Source of the DNA: Pseudomonas sp. PA15(2017)
Lineage (GTDB): Bacteria > Pseudomonadota > Gammaproteobacteria > Pseudomonadales > Pseudomonadaceae
Assembly: GCF_001945395.1 (NCBI RefSeq)
Contig: NZ_MSXV01000044.1
Span: 200,313 to 264,312 of the forward strand
Direction of reading: 5' to 3'
Length of the DNA: 64,000 nt
The translations under genes were made by a program, and so were the position numbers. The notes beneath the pieces are model-generated. The model ran no database searches. It saw only the letters and a list, made by a program, of their open reading frames with translations, and had not been told where the DNA came from. Positions 19,877 to 28,772 of this stretch are shown here, piece after piece; position 1 is the stretch's first letter, and each line of letters starts with the position of its first letter.

Positions 19877-20305
19877 ATGACCAATATCGCCCCCACCTAC
19901 TCAATCGTGCATGCCATTCCATCGGTAGAAACCTATCGCCATCTGCGCACTGCCGCCGGGCTAAGTGCCAAGACCGTGGAGGCGGCCAGCCGTGGCCTGC
20001 CCAATAGTCTGTTCGCGGTGCAGGTGCTCTGCGCCGGGGAGCCGGTCGGCATGGGGCGGGTGATCGGCGATGGTGGCGCATTCTTTCAGGTGGTGGACAT
20101 CGCCGTGCTGCCAGCGCATCAGGGCCGTGGCCTGGGCAAGATGATCATGGCGGCGATCAGCGATTTTATCGCCCGCGAGGTGCCGGAGTCTGGCTACGTC
20201 AGTTTGATCGCCGACGGCGAGGCCTATCGTCTCTACCAGCAGTTCGGTTTTGCACTGACGGCGCCGGCGAGCCAGGGCATGGCCCTGAAGAAGACCGCAG
20301 CCTGA
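19877..20305 (+). CDS. GNAT-family N-acetyltransferase (142 aa)
   Basis: The product has the GNAT fold markers: a central beta strand VVDIAVLPAHQGRGLGKMIM (about 74–93) with the Q-x-x-G-x-G acetyl-CoA-binding loop, and a C-terminal YRLYQQFGFALT stretch. It would transfer an acetyl group to a small amine or a protein N-terminus; the substrate is unknown. The start at 19877 gives MTNIAPTYS. It is the first ordinary chromosomal gene to the right of the accessory patch. Confidence 0.88.
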   Translation: MTNIAPTYSIVHAIPSVETYRHLRTAAGLSAKTVEAASRGLPNSLFAVQVLCAGEPVGMGRVIGDGGAFFQVVDIAVLPAHQGRGLGKMIMAAISDFIAREVPESGYVSLIADGEAYRLYQQFGFALTAPASQGMALKKTAA

Positions 20306-20334
20306 AACGCTTATTTCTTACCCCAGGTACGCAC

Positions 20335-20499
20335 ATGAATCGCCGCAAGAAGATCAAGCAGTTGCTGGAAGCCCATGCCAAGAAGGCCAACGCCAAGCTG
20401 GCACCGAAAAGCAGCAAACCCAAGTACATCAGCAAGGCTGACAGGTTAAAAATGGCAGTGGAAGAAACCCCGGATACGGTGCCATCCCCCGAGCAGTAA
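20335..20499 (+). CDS. DUF2986-family small basic protein (54 aa)
   Basis: The ATG at 20335 opens MNRRKKIKQLLEAHAKKANA followed by KLAPKSSKPKYISKADRLKM, which matches the short, lysine-rich DUF2986 pattern (MNRRKKI…KKANAKL…KPKYISKA). The charge suggests binding to RNA or the ribosome, but no function is established that I know of. It lies 29 bases after the acetyltransferase gene and may be co-transcribed. Confidence 0.75.
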   Translation: MNRRKKIKQLLEAHAKKANAKLAPKSSKPKYISKADRLKMAVEETPDTVPSPEQ

Positions 20500-20580
20500 G
20501 GTGGCACCCGCGATCTAAACGACAGCACATTCCGTCAAGACGCGTTAGCCTCGGCAAGACAAGAACAAGGATGCTCCGCC

Positions 20581-20763
20581 ATGAATCAGGACGATTATAA
20601 CCGCACGCGCCAGTGCGCCGACTTTCTCGAATCCCTGCTCGCCTTATTGGTGATCGCGCTGTTCATGTTTGCCATGTTCAACCCCGCTGACGAGCTGCTG
20701 ATCGCCTTGGCGGTGGTGATTGGTGGCGTGTTGCTGAGCCTTTTCCGGCAACATCAGGCCTAG
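20581..20763 (+). CDS. Small inner-membrane protein (60 aa)
   Basis: After an acidic, soluble start (MNQDDYNRTRQCADFLES) the protein has two hydrophobic segments (LLALLVIALFMFAMF and LLIALAVVIGGVLLSLF), joined by a short NPADE turn, and a short basic tail. That suggests a helical hairpin in the inner membrane. No family or function is recognised. Confidence 0.6.
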   Translation: MNQDDYNRTRQCADFLESLLALLVIALFMFAMFNPADELLIALAVVIGGVLLSLFRQHQA

Positions 20764-20957
20764 GTCTGTTCCCGTTTCAGCGCGGTCGTGCGCGAAACGG
20801 GAACAACCCCTAGTCCATGCCCCGATTTTTCGCGCGCGCGGTGCGCTCCCACAGAAGATTGGCGAACTGCCTGGTTGCCGCCTCAGGCGCATAAAGATCG
20901 TGAACAAGCTCTTCGGGATATGTAAAGAAAACTGCTCAAGTTCTTACAAAATATTTA

Positions 20958-20982
20958 CAAACGATTTTCATTTGCATTACGA
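20958..20982 (+). promoter_or_regulatory. Candidate Fur box upstream of the TonB-dependent receptor
   Basis: ACGATTTTCATTTGCATTACG (centre about 20971) shows the AT-rich GATTTT/CATTTG/ATTAC hexamer pattern of Fur operators and sits about 50 bases before the receptor start. Match quality is moderate, with several positions off consensus. Confidence 0.4.
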
Positions 20983-21021
20983 TTCCGGCAGATTTTGAAC
21001 TGACCGAAGGATCGCGTCGCA

Positions 21022-23070
21022 ATGAAATCTCTTGCCTATCCCCTTTGCCTGCTTGCCGCTGCCGTGCTTTCGAGCGCCACCGTGCAGGCCGCGGAAATCT
21101 CTGAAGCTCAACGAGAAACCGCTACCGAACTGGACGCCTCATTCGTCACCGCCAGCGGCGGCGGCACTGATCTGCGGGATGCGCCCGCCAGCGTCAGCGT
21201 GATCACCCGTGAAGAAATCGAACGCCAGCCGGTGTACGACCTCAATACCCTGCTACGCCGTATTCCCGGCGTAACCGGTGGTTTTGGCCCGGTCGGCGAG
21301 CAGTCGAAGATCAAGCTGCGCGGTTTGGACGACAAGTACACGCTGATCCTGGTGGACGGCAAACGCATCGGCAGCTCGGCCGATACCAACTACCGCCGTG
21401 ACCTGGGTCGTCAGGATCTGAACTGGATCTCGCCGAACATGATCGAGCGCATCGAGGTGGTACGCGGTCCGATGTCATCGCTGTACGGCTCGGATGCCAT
21501 GGGTGGAGTGATCAATATCATTACCCGCAAGGTATCGCGTACCTGGTCAGGCTCGCTGAGCGCCAACACCAGCATTGCGGAGGACTCTGATCGCGGCCAG
21601 ACCAACCAGACCAGCGTCAACCTGTCTGGCCCGATTACCGAATCCGTCGGCCTGCGCCTGGGCGCCAACCTGACTCGCCGCGCCAGTGACGAAGTCGACG
21701 TGCGCACGAATGCCTTCGGCGACTACATATATGACGATGGTGCTGGCGGCGCCAAGGATCACAGTCTGAATGCCCTGCTCGACTGGCGCGTCAACGAGGA
21801 CCACAGCCTGTCGATCGAAGCCACACAGGGCGTGCAGCGTGCCTGGGGCTCGAAGAAGACCTTTGGCGACTGGGACGAAACGGTAGCCGAATCCTTCGGT
21901 GCCAGCCGCCTGATCCGCAACAGTTATATCGCCTCCTACAACGGTGACCTGGGTTTTGGCACGGCGAAAGTCGATGCCTACCTGAACAAGTTCAAGAACG
22001 ACATCGACTGGGGCAAGGCCAGCGCCGAGGAAAAGATCGTCGAAGGCAGCCTGAACATCCCCTTCGAGCTGCTGTTCAGTCAGCGCGTGACCATCGGTGG
22101 CCAATGGAAGCGTGAAGAGCTGACCAACACAGATACCCTCGGCACCGTTCCCGTCGACTATCAGGGCGCGGCAGTCGCTGGTGCAAATCTCGAAGGTGAC
22201 TACTCGGCGGCCTTTATCGAGGACGAGATCTTCCTGCTCGACAACCTGTCGCTGACACTCGGCAACCGCTTCGACCATAGCGATGGTTATGGCAACCACA
22301 ACAGTCCACGCGCCTATATCGTCTACCATCCGCACCCGGACTGGACCATCCGCGGCGGTGTGTCCAAAGGCTTCCGCGCACCAAGCCTGAAGGAAGGCAG
22401 CGCCGGTGCCGCGACCAACTCCGCCGGTCGTGGCTGTACTTCATTGCGCCCACTGGGCTATGTAACAGGTTCCTGCTGGATGGCAGGCAATCCCAACCTG
22501 CGCCCGGAAACCAGTACCAACAAGGAAATCGGTGTGTCCTACGATTCCGATGGCTGGGAGGCAGGCCTGACCTACTTCCACACCGATTTCAAGGACAAGA
22601 TCGAATACGCGCCACTGGGCTTCTTCCAGGGTCGCTGGTGGACCATGCTGGAAAACGCCGACAAAGCCCGCACCCGTGGCTGGGAAGGCACCCTGCGCGT
22701 GCCGGTGCTGGACGAGCGCGTGACCTGGCGCACCAACGCCACCTACATGCTGGAAAGCCGCAACCTTTCTACCGGGCGCGATCTGATCAGCTCGCCGAAG
22801 CTGTCGCTGTACAGCGCCATCGACTGGCAGGTGAATGATCGCTTCGCCACCGAACTGTCGGCGCAGCATGCCGGCAAGCAACGCGGCATGGGGACGGACT
22901 TCGTCAAGTCGTACACCACCTACGACCTCAACGCGAACTGGGCGGTGAACAATTGGCTGAAGCTGAACGCTGGTGTGCAGAACCTGCTGGACAAGGATCT
23001 GCGTGACGGCTCGACCAGTTTCTACGTACCGGGCCGCGCCTATTTCCTTGGGGCGACGACCTACTTCTGA
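21022..23070 (+). CDS. TonB-dependent siderophore receptor (FepA/CirA-like)
   Basis: The 682-residue precursor has a signal peptide (cut after VQA, residue 23) and a plug domain (about 45–165) with SVSVITREEIERQPVYDLN, KIKLRGLDDKYTLILVDGKR and VRGPMSSLYGSDAMGGVINI. A 22-strand barrel ends in GRAYFLGATTYF with a terminal Phe. The extended plug and the loop with paired cysteines (GRGCTSLRPLGYVTGSCW) resemble catecholate receptors of the FepA/CirA group, though the exact ligand cannot be read from sequence. It is a single-gene unit between a possible Fur site and a clear terminator. Confidence 0.92.
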   Translation: MKSLAYPLCLLAAAVLSSATVQAAEISEAQRETATELDASFVTASGGGTDLRDAPASVSVITREEIERQPVYDLNTLLRRIPGVTGGFGPVGEQSKIKLRGLDDKYTLILVDGKRIGSSADTNYRRDLGRQDLNWISPNMIERIEVVRGPMSSLYGSDAMGGVINIITRKVSRTWSGSLSANTSIAEDSDRGQTNQTSVNLSGPITESVGLRLGANLTRRASDEVDVRTNAFGDYIYDDGAGGAKDHSLNALLDWRVNEDHSLSIEATQGVQRAWGSKKTFGDWDETVAESFGASRLIRNSYIASYNGDLGFGTAKVDAYLNKFKNDIDWGKASAEEKIVEGSLNIPFELLFSQRVTIGGQWKREELTNTDTLGTVPVDYQGAAVAGANLEGDYSAAFIEDEIFLLDNLSLTLGNRFDHSDGYGNHNSPRAYIVYHPHPDWTIRGGVSKGFRAPSLKEGSAGAATNSAGRGCTSLRPLGYVTGSCWMAGNPNLRPETSTNKEIGVSYDSDGWEAGLTYFHTDFKDKIEYAPLGFFQGRWWTMLENADKARTRGWEGTLRVPVLDERVTWRTNATYMLESRNLSTGRDLISSPKLSLYSAIDWQVNDRFATELSAQHAGKQRGMGTDFVKSYTTYDLNANWAVNNWLKLNAGVQNLLDKDLRDGSTSFYVPGRAYFLGATTYF

Positions 23071-23088
23071 TGACAACCGTTTGAAAAG

Positions 23089-23118
23089 CGCCGCCTCCAA
23101 AAGGGGCGGCGTTTTTTT
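23089..23118 (+). terminator. Rho-independent terminator after the TonB receptor
   Basis: A CGCCGCC…GGCGGCG stem 19 bases after the stop codon is followed directly by seven T residues. This is a textbook intrinsic terminator. Confidence 0.9.
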
Positions 23119-23122
23119 GCTC

Positions 23123-23175
23123 GCTCCCACGCTCCACGTGGGAACGCACTGGCAAGACGCTCCGCGTCTCGAGAA
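23123..23175. repeat. Dispersed Pseudomonas palindrome (CCCACGCTCCACGTGGG and GACGCTCCGCGTC)
   Basis: Two adjacent palindromes separated by AACGCACTGGCAA repeat the units seen at 18484–18606. It follows directly on the receptor terminator. Confidence 0.6.
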
Positions 23176-23241
23176 CGGCAATCATGGCGTAGAGCGCCAC
23201 ATGCTGGGTACCCATCAGCGCGAGATTACCATCCGCAAAGG

Positions 23242-23613
23242 TCAGGGCGCCGAACGCGGCCCGGCGCAGCGGCTCTTGTTCCACTCCTCCGTCAACAGGC
23301 TTGGCGCCACGCCCTGGCCTGGGATGGCGACGAAGCCCATGGGTGCCGTGCGCTTTCCGTCTTTACCGATATAACTGAATCGGCCGCAGGTGCCGTGGTG
23401 GTCACTGAGGATCAGTGTTGCGGGATCGGCGCCAGCGCCGCGTACGTAGTCTTTCATCATCTCGATGGATGCTGGGTTCGCCGGCACGCCCGCCAGGTAC
23501 CACTTGCTCTTGCCCAGCAGCATGATCAGGCACAGCACAATGGCCGTCCACAGGGCCAGGCGCTTGAAGCGCTTGGCGCTTCGATGAATCTGCAGCACGT
23601 CGCGGTAATGCAT
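23242..23613 (-). CDS. Hypothetical single-pass membrane protein (123 aa)
   Basis: A basic N-terminal stretch (MHYRDVLQIHRSAKRFKRLA) is followed by one membrane segment (LWTAIVLCLIMLLG) and a periplasmic domain with DHHGTCGRFSYIGKDG. I do not recognise the family. The C-terminal 15 residues run up to a dispersed repeat and may have been replaced by it, so the original stop could have been elsewhere. Confidence 0.5.
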   Translation of the reverse strand: MHYRDVLQIHRSAKRFKRLALWTAIVLCLIMLLGKSKWYLAGVPANPASIEMMKDYVRGAGADPATLILSDHHGTCGRFSYIGKDGKRTAPMGFVAIPGQGVAPSLLTEEWNKSRCAGPRSAP

Positions 23614-23813
23614 CCCTGATTTCCTGACTCCAATCCCAGCTACCGATAATAACCAGCCAGGTGCATCAGGGCTGCGACGCAGACCTGCTTTCAGCGCTTC
23701 TTAGCCTCGTAGGGTGGATGGCGTTTTTTTCATCCACCGTTGCGATTGCAGAACGGTGGACGGGTCGGGCCGCGCAGGTGAGGCGTCGCCCATCCTACAA
23801 ACTGATAATTGGT

Positions 23814-23865
23814 TGTGGGAACGGGCCATGCCCGTGATTTTTCGCGGGCATGGCCCGTTCCCACA
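23814..23865. repeat. Long near-perfect REP-like palindrome
   Basis: TGTGGGAACGGGCCATGCCC, then GTGATTTTTCGC, then GGGCATGGCCCGTTCCCACA form a hairpin with a stem of more than 20 bp. Related single copies are at 10135–10172 and 46877–46934. It lies in the gap between the small membrane protein and the hydrolase. Confidence 0.75.
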
Positions 23866-23911
23866 CTGGATCAGTTTCGACCACTTCAGCCTCGCAGTTG
23901 CCGATTCATGC

Positions 23912-24622
23912 TCATGAAGATCGTGAACAGATTTCAAGAAACGCCACGACCGCATCCGCCGCCGACTCCAGATGCTGCTCATGGCTGTAGCCGGACACCT
24001 TCAGCGGCTTGAGGTCGTGGTCGCCGGCCGTCAGCCAGCACAACTCGATGGCCGCCGATAACCGGTAACTCGCGACGGTATGGCGGTCACCCATGGCGTC
24101 ACGTTCGCCCTGCACGATCAGGGTCGGCGTTTTCAGGTCGGCAAGGTGCGCGGTGCGCGGTTTGTCGGCCTTGCCGATGGCGTGGAAGGGGTAGCCCAGG
24201 CAGACCAGGCCGTCAGCATCCAACTCGTCGGCCAGCAGACTGGCCATGCGCCCGCCCATGGATTTGCCGCCGATGGCCAACGGGCCCGTGACCTGGTGTC
24301 GCACGGCGGCATGCACGGCTCGCCAGCAGTCGAGCAGTTTGGCCTGGGGGTTGGGTGGGCGTTTCTTGCCGTCCTGGCGGCGCGCGGCCATGTAGTCGAA
24401 CTCGAAGCGCACCACCGTCAGCCCACGAGCAGCCAGCTTCTCGGCCATCAGGTTCATGAAGTCGCTGTCCATCGGCGCGCCGGCGCCGTGGGCGAGGATC
24501 AGCGTGCCCTGGCTGGTGCCCGTCGGCCGATCCCAGAGCAGCGCTGGCGCTGGGCTTTCCTGTGCCTGTTGACCGGGGTCAATACCGCTTCGCTGCCCTT
24601 CTCGCATGCTTGCCTCGCTCAT
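23912..24622 (-). CDS. Alpha/beta hydrolase of the KANL3/TEX30-like group (236 aa)
   Basis: The core shows [17 protein letters not shown] (oxyanion region), [16 protein letters not shown] with the nucleophile Ser in [19 protein letters not shown] with a likely acid, and TAGDHDLKP carrying the likely catalytic His. This is the 'dienelactone hydrolase-like' KANL3/TEX30 pattern; the substrate is unknown. Met codons at 24622 and 24607 are both possible starts. The gene is divergent from the first ccoN, and the ANR site for that operon falls inside its first codons. Confidence 0.8.
   Translation of the reverse strand: MSEASMREGQRSGIDPGQQAQESPAPALLWDRPTGTSQGTLILAHGAGAPMDSDFMNLMAEKLAARGLTVVRFEFDYMAARRQDGKKRPPNPQAKLLDCWRAVHAAVRHQVTGPLAIGGKSMGGRMASLLADELDADGLVCLGYPFHAIGKADKPRTAHLADLKTPTLIVQGERDAMGDRHTVASYRLSAAIELCWLTAGDHDLKPLKVSGYSHEQHLESAADAVVAFLEICSRSS
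24569..24582 (+). promoter_or_regulatory. ANR/FNR box controlling the first ccoNOQP operon
   Basis: TTGACCGGGGTCAA is a perfect palindrome of the TTGAC-N4-GTCAA form and matches eight of ten fixed positions of the TTGAT-N4-ATCAA consensus. It lies about 130 bases before ccoN and overlaps the start of the divergent hydrolase gene. ANR itself is encoded at 39704. Confidence 0.75.
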
Positions 24623-24707
24623 AAAAAAGCCCTTTTTTCGTGTGCGGTTCTGTCCGTGCGCGGGGGCTGCAGATGATCTGCCCATAACCGTGGATGGAAA
24701 CCCAGAC

Positions 24708-26147
24708 ATGAACACAACAACCAGTTCCGCCTATAACTACAAGGTGGTTCGCCAATTCGCCATCATGACGGTGGTGTGGGGCATAGTCGGGATGGGGCTC
24801 GGCGTGCTTATCGCAGCACAGCTCGCCTGGCCGTGGCTCAACTTCGACCTGCCGTGGACCAGTTTCGGTCGCCTGCGGCCCCTGCACACCAACGCGGTGA
24901 TCTTCGCCTTCGGCGGCTGCGCGCTGTTCGCCACCAGCTACTATGCCGTACAGCGCACCTCCCAGGCCACGCTGTTCGCACCGAAGCTGGCGGCCTTCAC
25001 GTTCTGGGGCTGGCAACTGGTGATCCTGCTGGCGGCCATCACCTTGCCGCTGGGCTACACCAGCTCCAAGGAGTATGCCGAGCTGGAATGGCCGATCGAC
25101 ATCCTGATCACCATCGTCTGGGTCAGCTACGCGATCGTGTTCTTCGGCACCATCATCAAGCGCAACGTCAGCCACATCTATGTGGGCAACTGGTTCTTCG
25201 GCGGGTTCATCCTCACCGTGGCGTTGCTGCACGTGGTCAACAACCTGGAAGTGCCAGTCACCCTGACCAAGTCCTACTCGCTGTACGCCGGCGCCACCGA
25301 CGCGATGATCCAGTGGTGGTATGGGCACAACGCGGTGGGCTTCTTCCTGACCGCGGGCTTCCTGGGGATGATGTATTACTTCGTGCCCAAGCAGGCCGGG
25401 CGCCCGGTGTATTCCTATCGCCTGTCGATCGTGCATTTCTGGGCGCTGATCACCCTGTACATCTGGGCCGGCCCGCACCACTTGCACTACACCGCGCTGC
25501 CGGACTGGGCGCAGAGCCTCGGCATGGTGATGTCGCTGGTGCTGCTGGCACCGAGCTGGGGCGGCATGATCAACGGCATGATGACCCTCTCGGGCGCCTG
25601 GCATAAGCTGCGCACCGACCCGATCCTGCGCTTTCTGGTGGTCTCCCTGGCGTTCTACGGCATGTCGACCTTCGAAGGCCCGATGATGGCCATCAAGACC
25701 GTCAACGCCCTCTCCCACTACACCGACTGGACCATCGGCCACGTACACGCCGGGGCCCTTGGCTGGGTCGCCATGGTCTCCATCGGCTCGCTCTACCACA
25801 TGATTCCCAAGGTGTTCGGCCGCGAGCAGATGCACAGCATCGGCCTGATCAACGCGCACTTCTGGCTCGCCACCATCGGCACCGTGCTGTACATCGCCTC
25901 GATGTGGGTCAACGGCATCGCCCAGGGCCTGATGTGGCGCGCAGTGAACAGCGACGGCACGCTCACCTATTCCTTCGTCGAGGCACTGGAAGCCAGCCAC
26001 CCCGGCTTCGTGGTGCGGGTGATCGGCGGCGCGATCTTCTTCACCGGCATGCTGCTGATGGCCTGGAACACCTGGCAGACCGTACGCGCCAGCAAGCCGG
26101 AAGAACTGGAAGCCGCTGCGCTTTATTCGGTTGAGGGAGCCCACTGA
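24708..26147 (+). CDS. ccoN: cbb3-type cytochrome c oxidase subunit I (first copy)
   Basis: The 479-residue membrane protein is the catalytic subunit that reduces O2 at a haem b3–CuB centre. It has about twelve membrane helices and cbb3-typical segments: [20 protein letters not shown] near the N-terminus, [13 protein letters not shown] with a metal-ligand His, [16 protein letters not shown] with the His-His pair, and [14 protein letters not shown]. The ATG at 24708 follows a GGAA site and gives [17 protein letters not shown]. By order and its ANR site it corresponds to the cco-2 position of P. aeruginosa, the low-oxygen-induced set. Its TGA overlaps the ccoO start by one base. Confidence 0.97.
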   Translation: MNTTTSSAYNYKVVRQFAIMTVVWGIVGMGLGVLIAAQLAWPWLNFDLPWTSFGRLRPLHTNAVIFAFGGCALFATSYYAVQRTSQATLFAPKLAAFTFWGWQLVILLAAITLPLGYTSSKEYAELEWPIDILITIVWVSYAIVFFGTIIKRNVSHIYVGNWFFGGFILTVALLHVVNNLEVPVTLTKSYSLYAGATDAMIQWWYGHNAVGFFLTAGFLGMMYYFVPKQAGRPVYSYRLSIVHFWALITLYIWAGPHHLHYTALPDWAQSLGMVMSLVLLAPSWGGMINGMMTLSGAWHKLRTDPILRFLVVSLAFYGMSTFEGPMMAIKTVNALSHYTDWTIGHVHAGALGWVAMVSIGSLYHMIPKVFGREQMHSIGLINAHFWLATIGTVLYIASMWVNGIAQGLMWRAVNSDGTLTYSFVEALEASHPGFVVRVIGGAIFFTGMLLMAWNTWQTVRASKPEELEAAALYSVEGAH

Positions 26148-26755
26148 TGAAACACGAAATCGTCGAAAAGAACGTCGGCCTGATGGCCCTGCTGATGGTG
26201 TTCGCCGTCAGCATCGGCGGGCTGACGCAGATCGTCCCGCTGTTCTTCCAGGACGTGGTCAACGAGCCGGTCGCCGGCATGAAGCCCTACACCGCGCTGC
26301 AGCTCGAAGGCCGCGACGTGTACATCAAGGAAGGCTGCGTGGGCTGCCACTCGCAGATGATCCGCCCGTTCCGCGCCGAAACCGAGCGCTACGGCCACTA
26401 CTCGGTGGCCGGTGAAAGCGTGTGGGACCATCCCTTCCTGTGGGGCTCCAAGCGCACCGGCCCGGACCTGGCCCGGGTCGGTGGACGCTACTCGGACGAG
26501 TGGCACCGCGCGCACCTCTACAACCCGCGCAACGTGGTGCCGGAATCGAAGATGCCGTCCTACCCCTGGCTGGTCGAGAACGTGCTCGACGGCAAAGACA
26601 CCCCCGCCAAGCTCAAGGCCATGCAGTTTCTCGGCGTGCCCTACACGGATGACGACATCGCCGGCGCCAGCGCGGCGGTGAAAGGCAAGACCGAGATGGA
26701 CGCCCTGGTCGCCTACCTGCAGGTGCTCGGCACTGCGCTGAAGAACAAGAGGTGA
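26147..26755 (+). CDS. ccoO: cbb3 oxidase subunit II, monohaem cytochrome c (first copy)
   Basis: The 202-residue protein has one N-terminal membrane anchor (about 8–30) and a periplasmic domain with one haem c site, CVGCH at 64–68. The distal Met is expected in the [11 protein letters not shown] segment. It passes electrons from CcoP to CcoN. Translational overlap with ccoN (TGATG) indicates tight co-expression. The second copy at 30224 is highly similar. Confidence 0.97.
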   Translation: MKHEIVEKNVGLMALLMVFAVSIGGLTQIVPLFFQDVVNEPVAGMKPYTALQLEGRDVYIKEGCVGCHSQMIRPFRAETERYGHYSVAGESVWDHPFLWGSKRTGPDLARVGGRYSDEWHRAHLYNPRNVVPESKMPSYPWLVENVLDGKDTPAKLKAMQFLGVPYTDDDIAGASAAVKGKTEMDALVAYLQVLGTALKNKR

Positions 26756-26759
26756 TCCC

Positions 26760-26948
26760 ATGCTTACCGACCTGATCGACATCGGCATGGTGCGCGGCAT
26801 CGGTACCGCCCTGGTACTGATCGCCTTCACCTGCGTGACGCTGTGGGCCTACAGCGGCAAGCGCGCCAAGGCCTTCGAGGATGCCGCGAACCTGCCCTTC
26901 GCCGATGAACCCAACACTAAAGCAGCAGTAAGGAAAGACACCCCATGA
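26760..26948 (+). CDS. ccoQ: cbb3 oxidase small subunit CcoQ/FixQ (first copy)
   Basis: The 62-residue single-pass protein shows the FixQ pattern: a short N-terminus, one membrane helix ([15 protein letters not shown]) and a charged tail with [13 protein letters not shown]. CcoQ stabilises the assembled oxidase and sometimes regulates its activity. It starts four bases after ccoO and overlaps the ccoP start by four bases. Confidence 0.93.
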   Translation: MLTDLIDIGMVRGIGTALVLIAFTCVTLWAYSGKRAKAFEDAANLPFADEPNTKAAVRKDTP

Positions 26949-27874
26949 GCACTTTCTGGAGCTGGTACATCACGCTGCTGACCCTCGGCAGCCTGGTCGC
27001 GTTGTTCTGGCTGCTGTTCGCCACACGCAAGGGGGAGCGCAAGAACACCACCGACCAGACCATGGGCCATTCCTTCGACGGTATCGAGGAGTACGACAAC
27101 CCGCTGCCGCGCTGGTGGTTCATGCTGTTTCTCGGCACCCTGATCTTCGCCGCCGGCTACCTGGCGCTGTATCCGGGGCTGGGCAACTTCAAGGGCCTGC
27201 TGCCGGGCTATGAGGACGGCTGGACCCAGGTCGCCCAATGGGAGCGCGAGGTGGCCAGGGCCGACGCCCAGTACGGGCCGATCTTCGCCAAGTACTCGGC
27301 CATGCCCCTGGAACAGGTGGCGCAGGACGAGCAGGCGCTGAAAATGGGTGGCCGCTTGTTCGCCACTTATTGCTCGATCTGCCACGGCTCGGACGCCAAG
27401 GGCGCAGTGGGCTTTCCCAACCTGACCGACGAGAACTGGCGCTGGGGCGGCGAGGCCGACACCATCAAGACCACCATCCTCAACGGGCGCATCGGCGTGA
27501 TGCCGGCCTGGGGCCAGGTGCTCGGTGATGACGGCGTGCGCAACGTCGCCGGCTACGTGCGCCACGAATTGGCGGGTCTGCCGCTGACCGAGGGCAGCAA
27601 TATCGACCTGGAACAGGGCCAGCAGCTGTTCTCCACCACCTGCGTGGCCTGCCACGGCCCGGCAGGCACCGGCATGGCAGCCCTGGGCGCGCCGGACCTG
27701 ACCCACCCCAGCGGCTGGATCTACGGCTCGAGCCTGGCGCAACTGCAGCAGACCATCCGCTACGGCCGCAACGGCCAGATGCCGGCACAGGAGCACTACC
27801 TGGGCAACGACAAGGTGCACCTGCTAGCGGCTTATGTGCTGAGCCTGAGTCGCAAGCCGCAACCAAACGAATAA
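26945..27874 (+). CDS. ccoP: cbb3 oxidase subunit III, dihaem cytochrome c (first copy)
   Basis: The 309-residue protein has two N-terminal membrane helices (about 5–25 and 58–78) and two periplasmic cytochrome c domains. The haem sites are CSICH at 143–147 and CVACH at 233–237. The motif [14 protein letters not shown] between the helices is typical of CcoP. It takes electrons from soluble cytochrome c. It ends the first operon, about 160 bases before a broken REP-associated transposase. Confidence 0.97.
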   Translation: MSTFWSWYITLLTLGSLVALFWLLFATRKGERKNTTDQTMGHSFDGIEEYDNPLPRWWFMLFLGTLIFAAGYLALYPGLGNFKGLLPGYEDGWTQVAQWEREVARADAQYGPIFAKYSAMPLEQVAQDEQALKMGGRLFATYCSICHGSDAKGAVGFPNLTDENWRWGGEADTIKTTILNGRIGVMPAWGQVLGDDGVRNVAGYVRHELAGLPLTEGSNIDLEQGQQLFSTTCVACHGPAGTGMAALGAPDLTHPSGWIYGSSLAQLQQTIRYGRNGQMPAQEHYLGNDKVHLLAAYVLSLSRKPQPNE

Positions 27875-28038
27875 CGCCCACTTGTGGGAGAGGCCGGGCG
27901 GCGATCCGCTTTAACCGCGAGCTCTTTGCTGTCTGATCAGGCGGCAATGCTCGCGGCTGAAGCCGCTCCTACGAGATCATACTCGCAGGTCGTCATCTAT
28001 CAGCTACTTTTGCGTGACTCACTCAGAAGGCGAAGTAC

Positions 28039-28487
28039 ATGCCCCACTCAGTCAGTTTGCGCAAAGGCCGAACCTCGCAGAACAATCAAATCTACCTGCT
28101 CACCGCCACTGTCAAAAATCGCCAGGCGATCTTTGTCGACCTAGCGCCGCCCGCCTCCTCATTCGCGAGCTATATCACGCTCAGGCATCAGGGCTGGCGG
28201 AGTCGCTCGCCTGGGTAGTCATGCCCGATCACCTGCACTGGCTGGTATCCCTGCAACAAGGCTCGCTCAGCGAGTTGATGAAACGCGTCAAAGGGCGCAG
28301 CGCCTTGCAGGTGAACAATCGACTCGGTCGTCAAGGCAAACTCTGGCAAGAGGGTTTCCATGACAGAGCACTACGCCGTGAGGAAGACATACTGCCAACT
28401 GCACGATACATAGTTGCCAACCCTCTACGTGCAGGCCTGGTAGAGCGTATCGGTGATTACCCTTTTTGGGATGCAGTGTGGCTTTGA
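28039..28487 (+). pseudogene. REP-associated tyrosine transposase (RayT/TnpA-REP), frameshifted
   Basis: The N-terminal half reads in one frame from the ATG at 28039 (MPHSVSLRKGRTSQNNQIYL then LTATVKNRQAIFVDLAP). The second half is in the next frame (LLIRELYHAQASGL, WVVMPDHLHWLVSL, GRQGKLWQEGFHDRALR, TARYIVANPLRAGLV). The switch falls near 28145–28155 in a GCGCCGCCCGCC run, so one base appears gained or lost. The catalytic HUH-like motif HLHW is intact in the second half. Palindromic REP units flank the gene (see 28540–28603). It sits between the two cco operons. A sequencing error in the GC run is possible. Confidence 0.8.
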
Positions 28488-28539
28488 GAGTCTGCTCAAT
28501 ATTTTCAGTCTGGCTGTCGAAACACTAGCTATCAAAATA

Positions 28540-28603
28540 GTAGGAGGGGCTTCAGCCCCGAGCTCTATCTGACGCCAGAAGCTCGGGCTGAAGCCCCTCC
28601 TAC
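28540..28603. repeat. REP palindrome pair beside the RayT gene
   Basis: GTAGGAGGGGCTTCAGCCCC (with GAGCT) and its inverse around a 14-base centre make a hairpin with a 25-bp stem. Half copies of the unit (GGCTGAAGCCGCTCCTACGA) occur upstream of the RayT gene near 27950–27975. Such paired REPs are the expected substrates of RayT proteins. Confidence 0.8.
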
Positions 28604-28772
28604 AAATTCAAGCACCTGAGTAACATCCTCCTATCGAAACACCACAAGGTTCACCACAGAGCGCTTTCCGGATATTTCCGAACATTGCACCACCCGAGCC
28701 GGTCGGGGATACTCGCGGCGCCTGAAATGCCTGTCGCCTCGCGGCAGCGCCCAGCCCAGCGTGGAACCCAGC

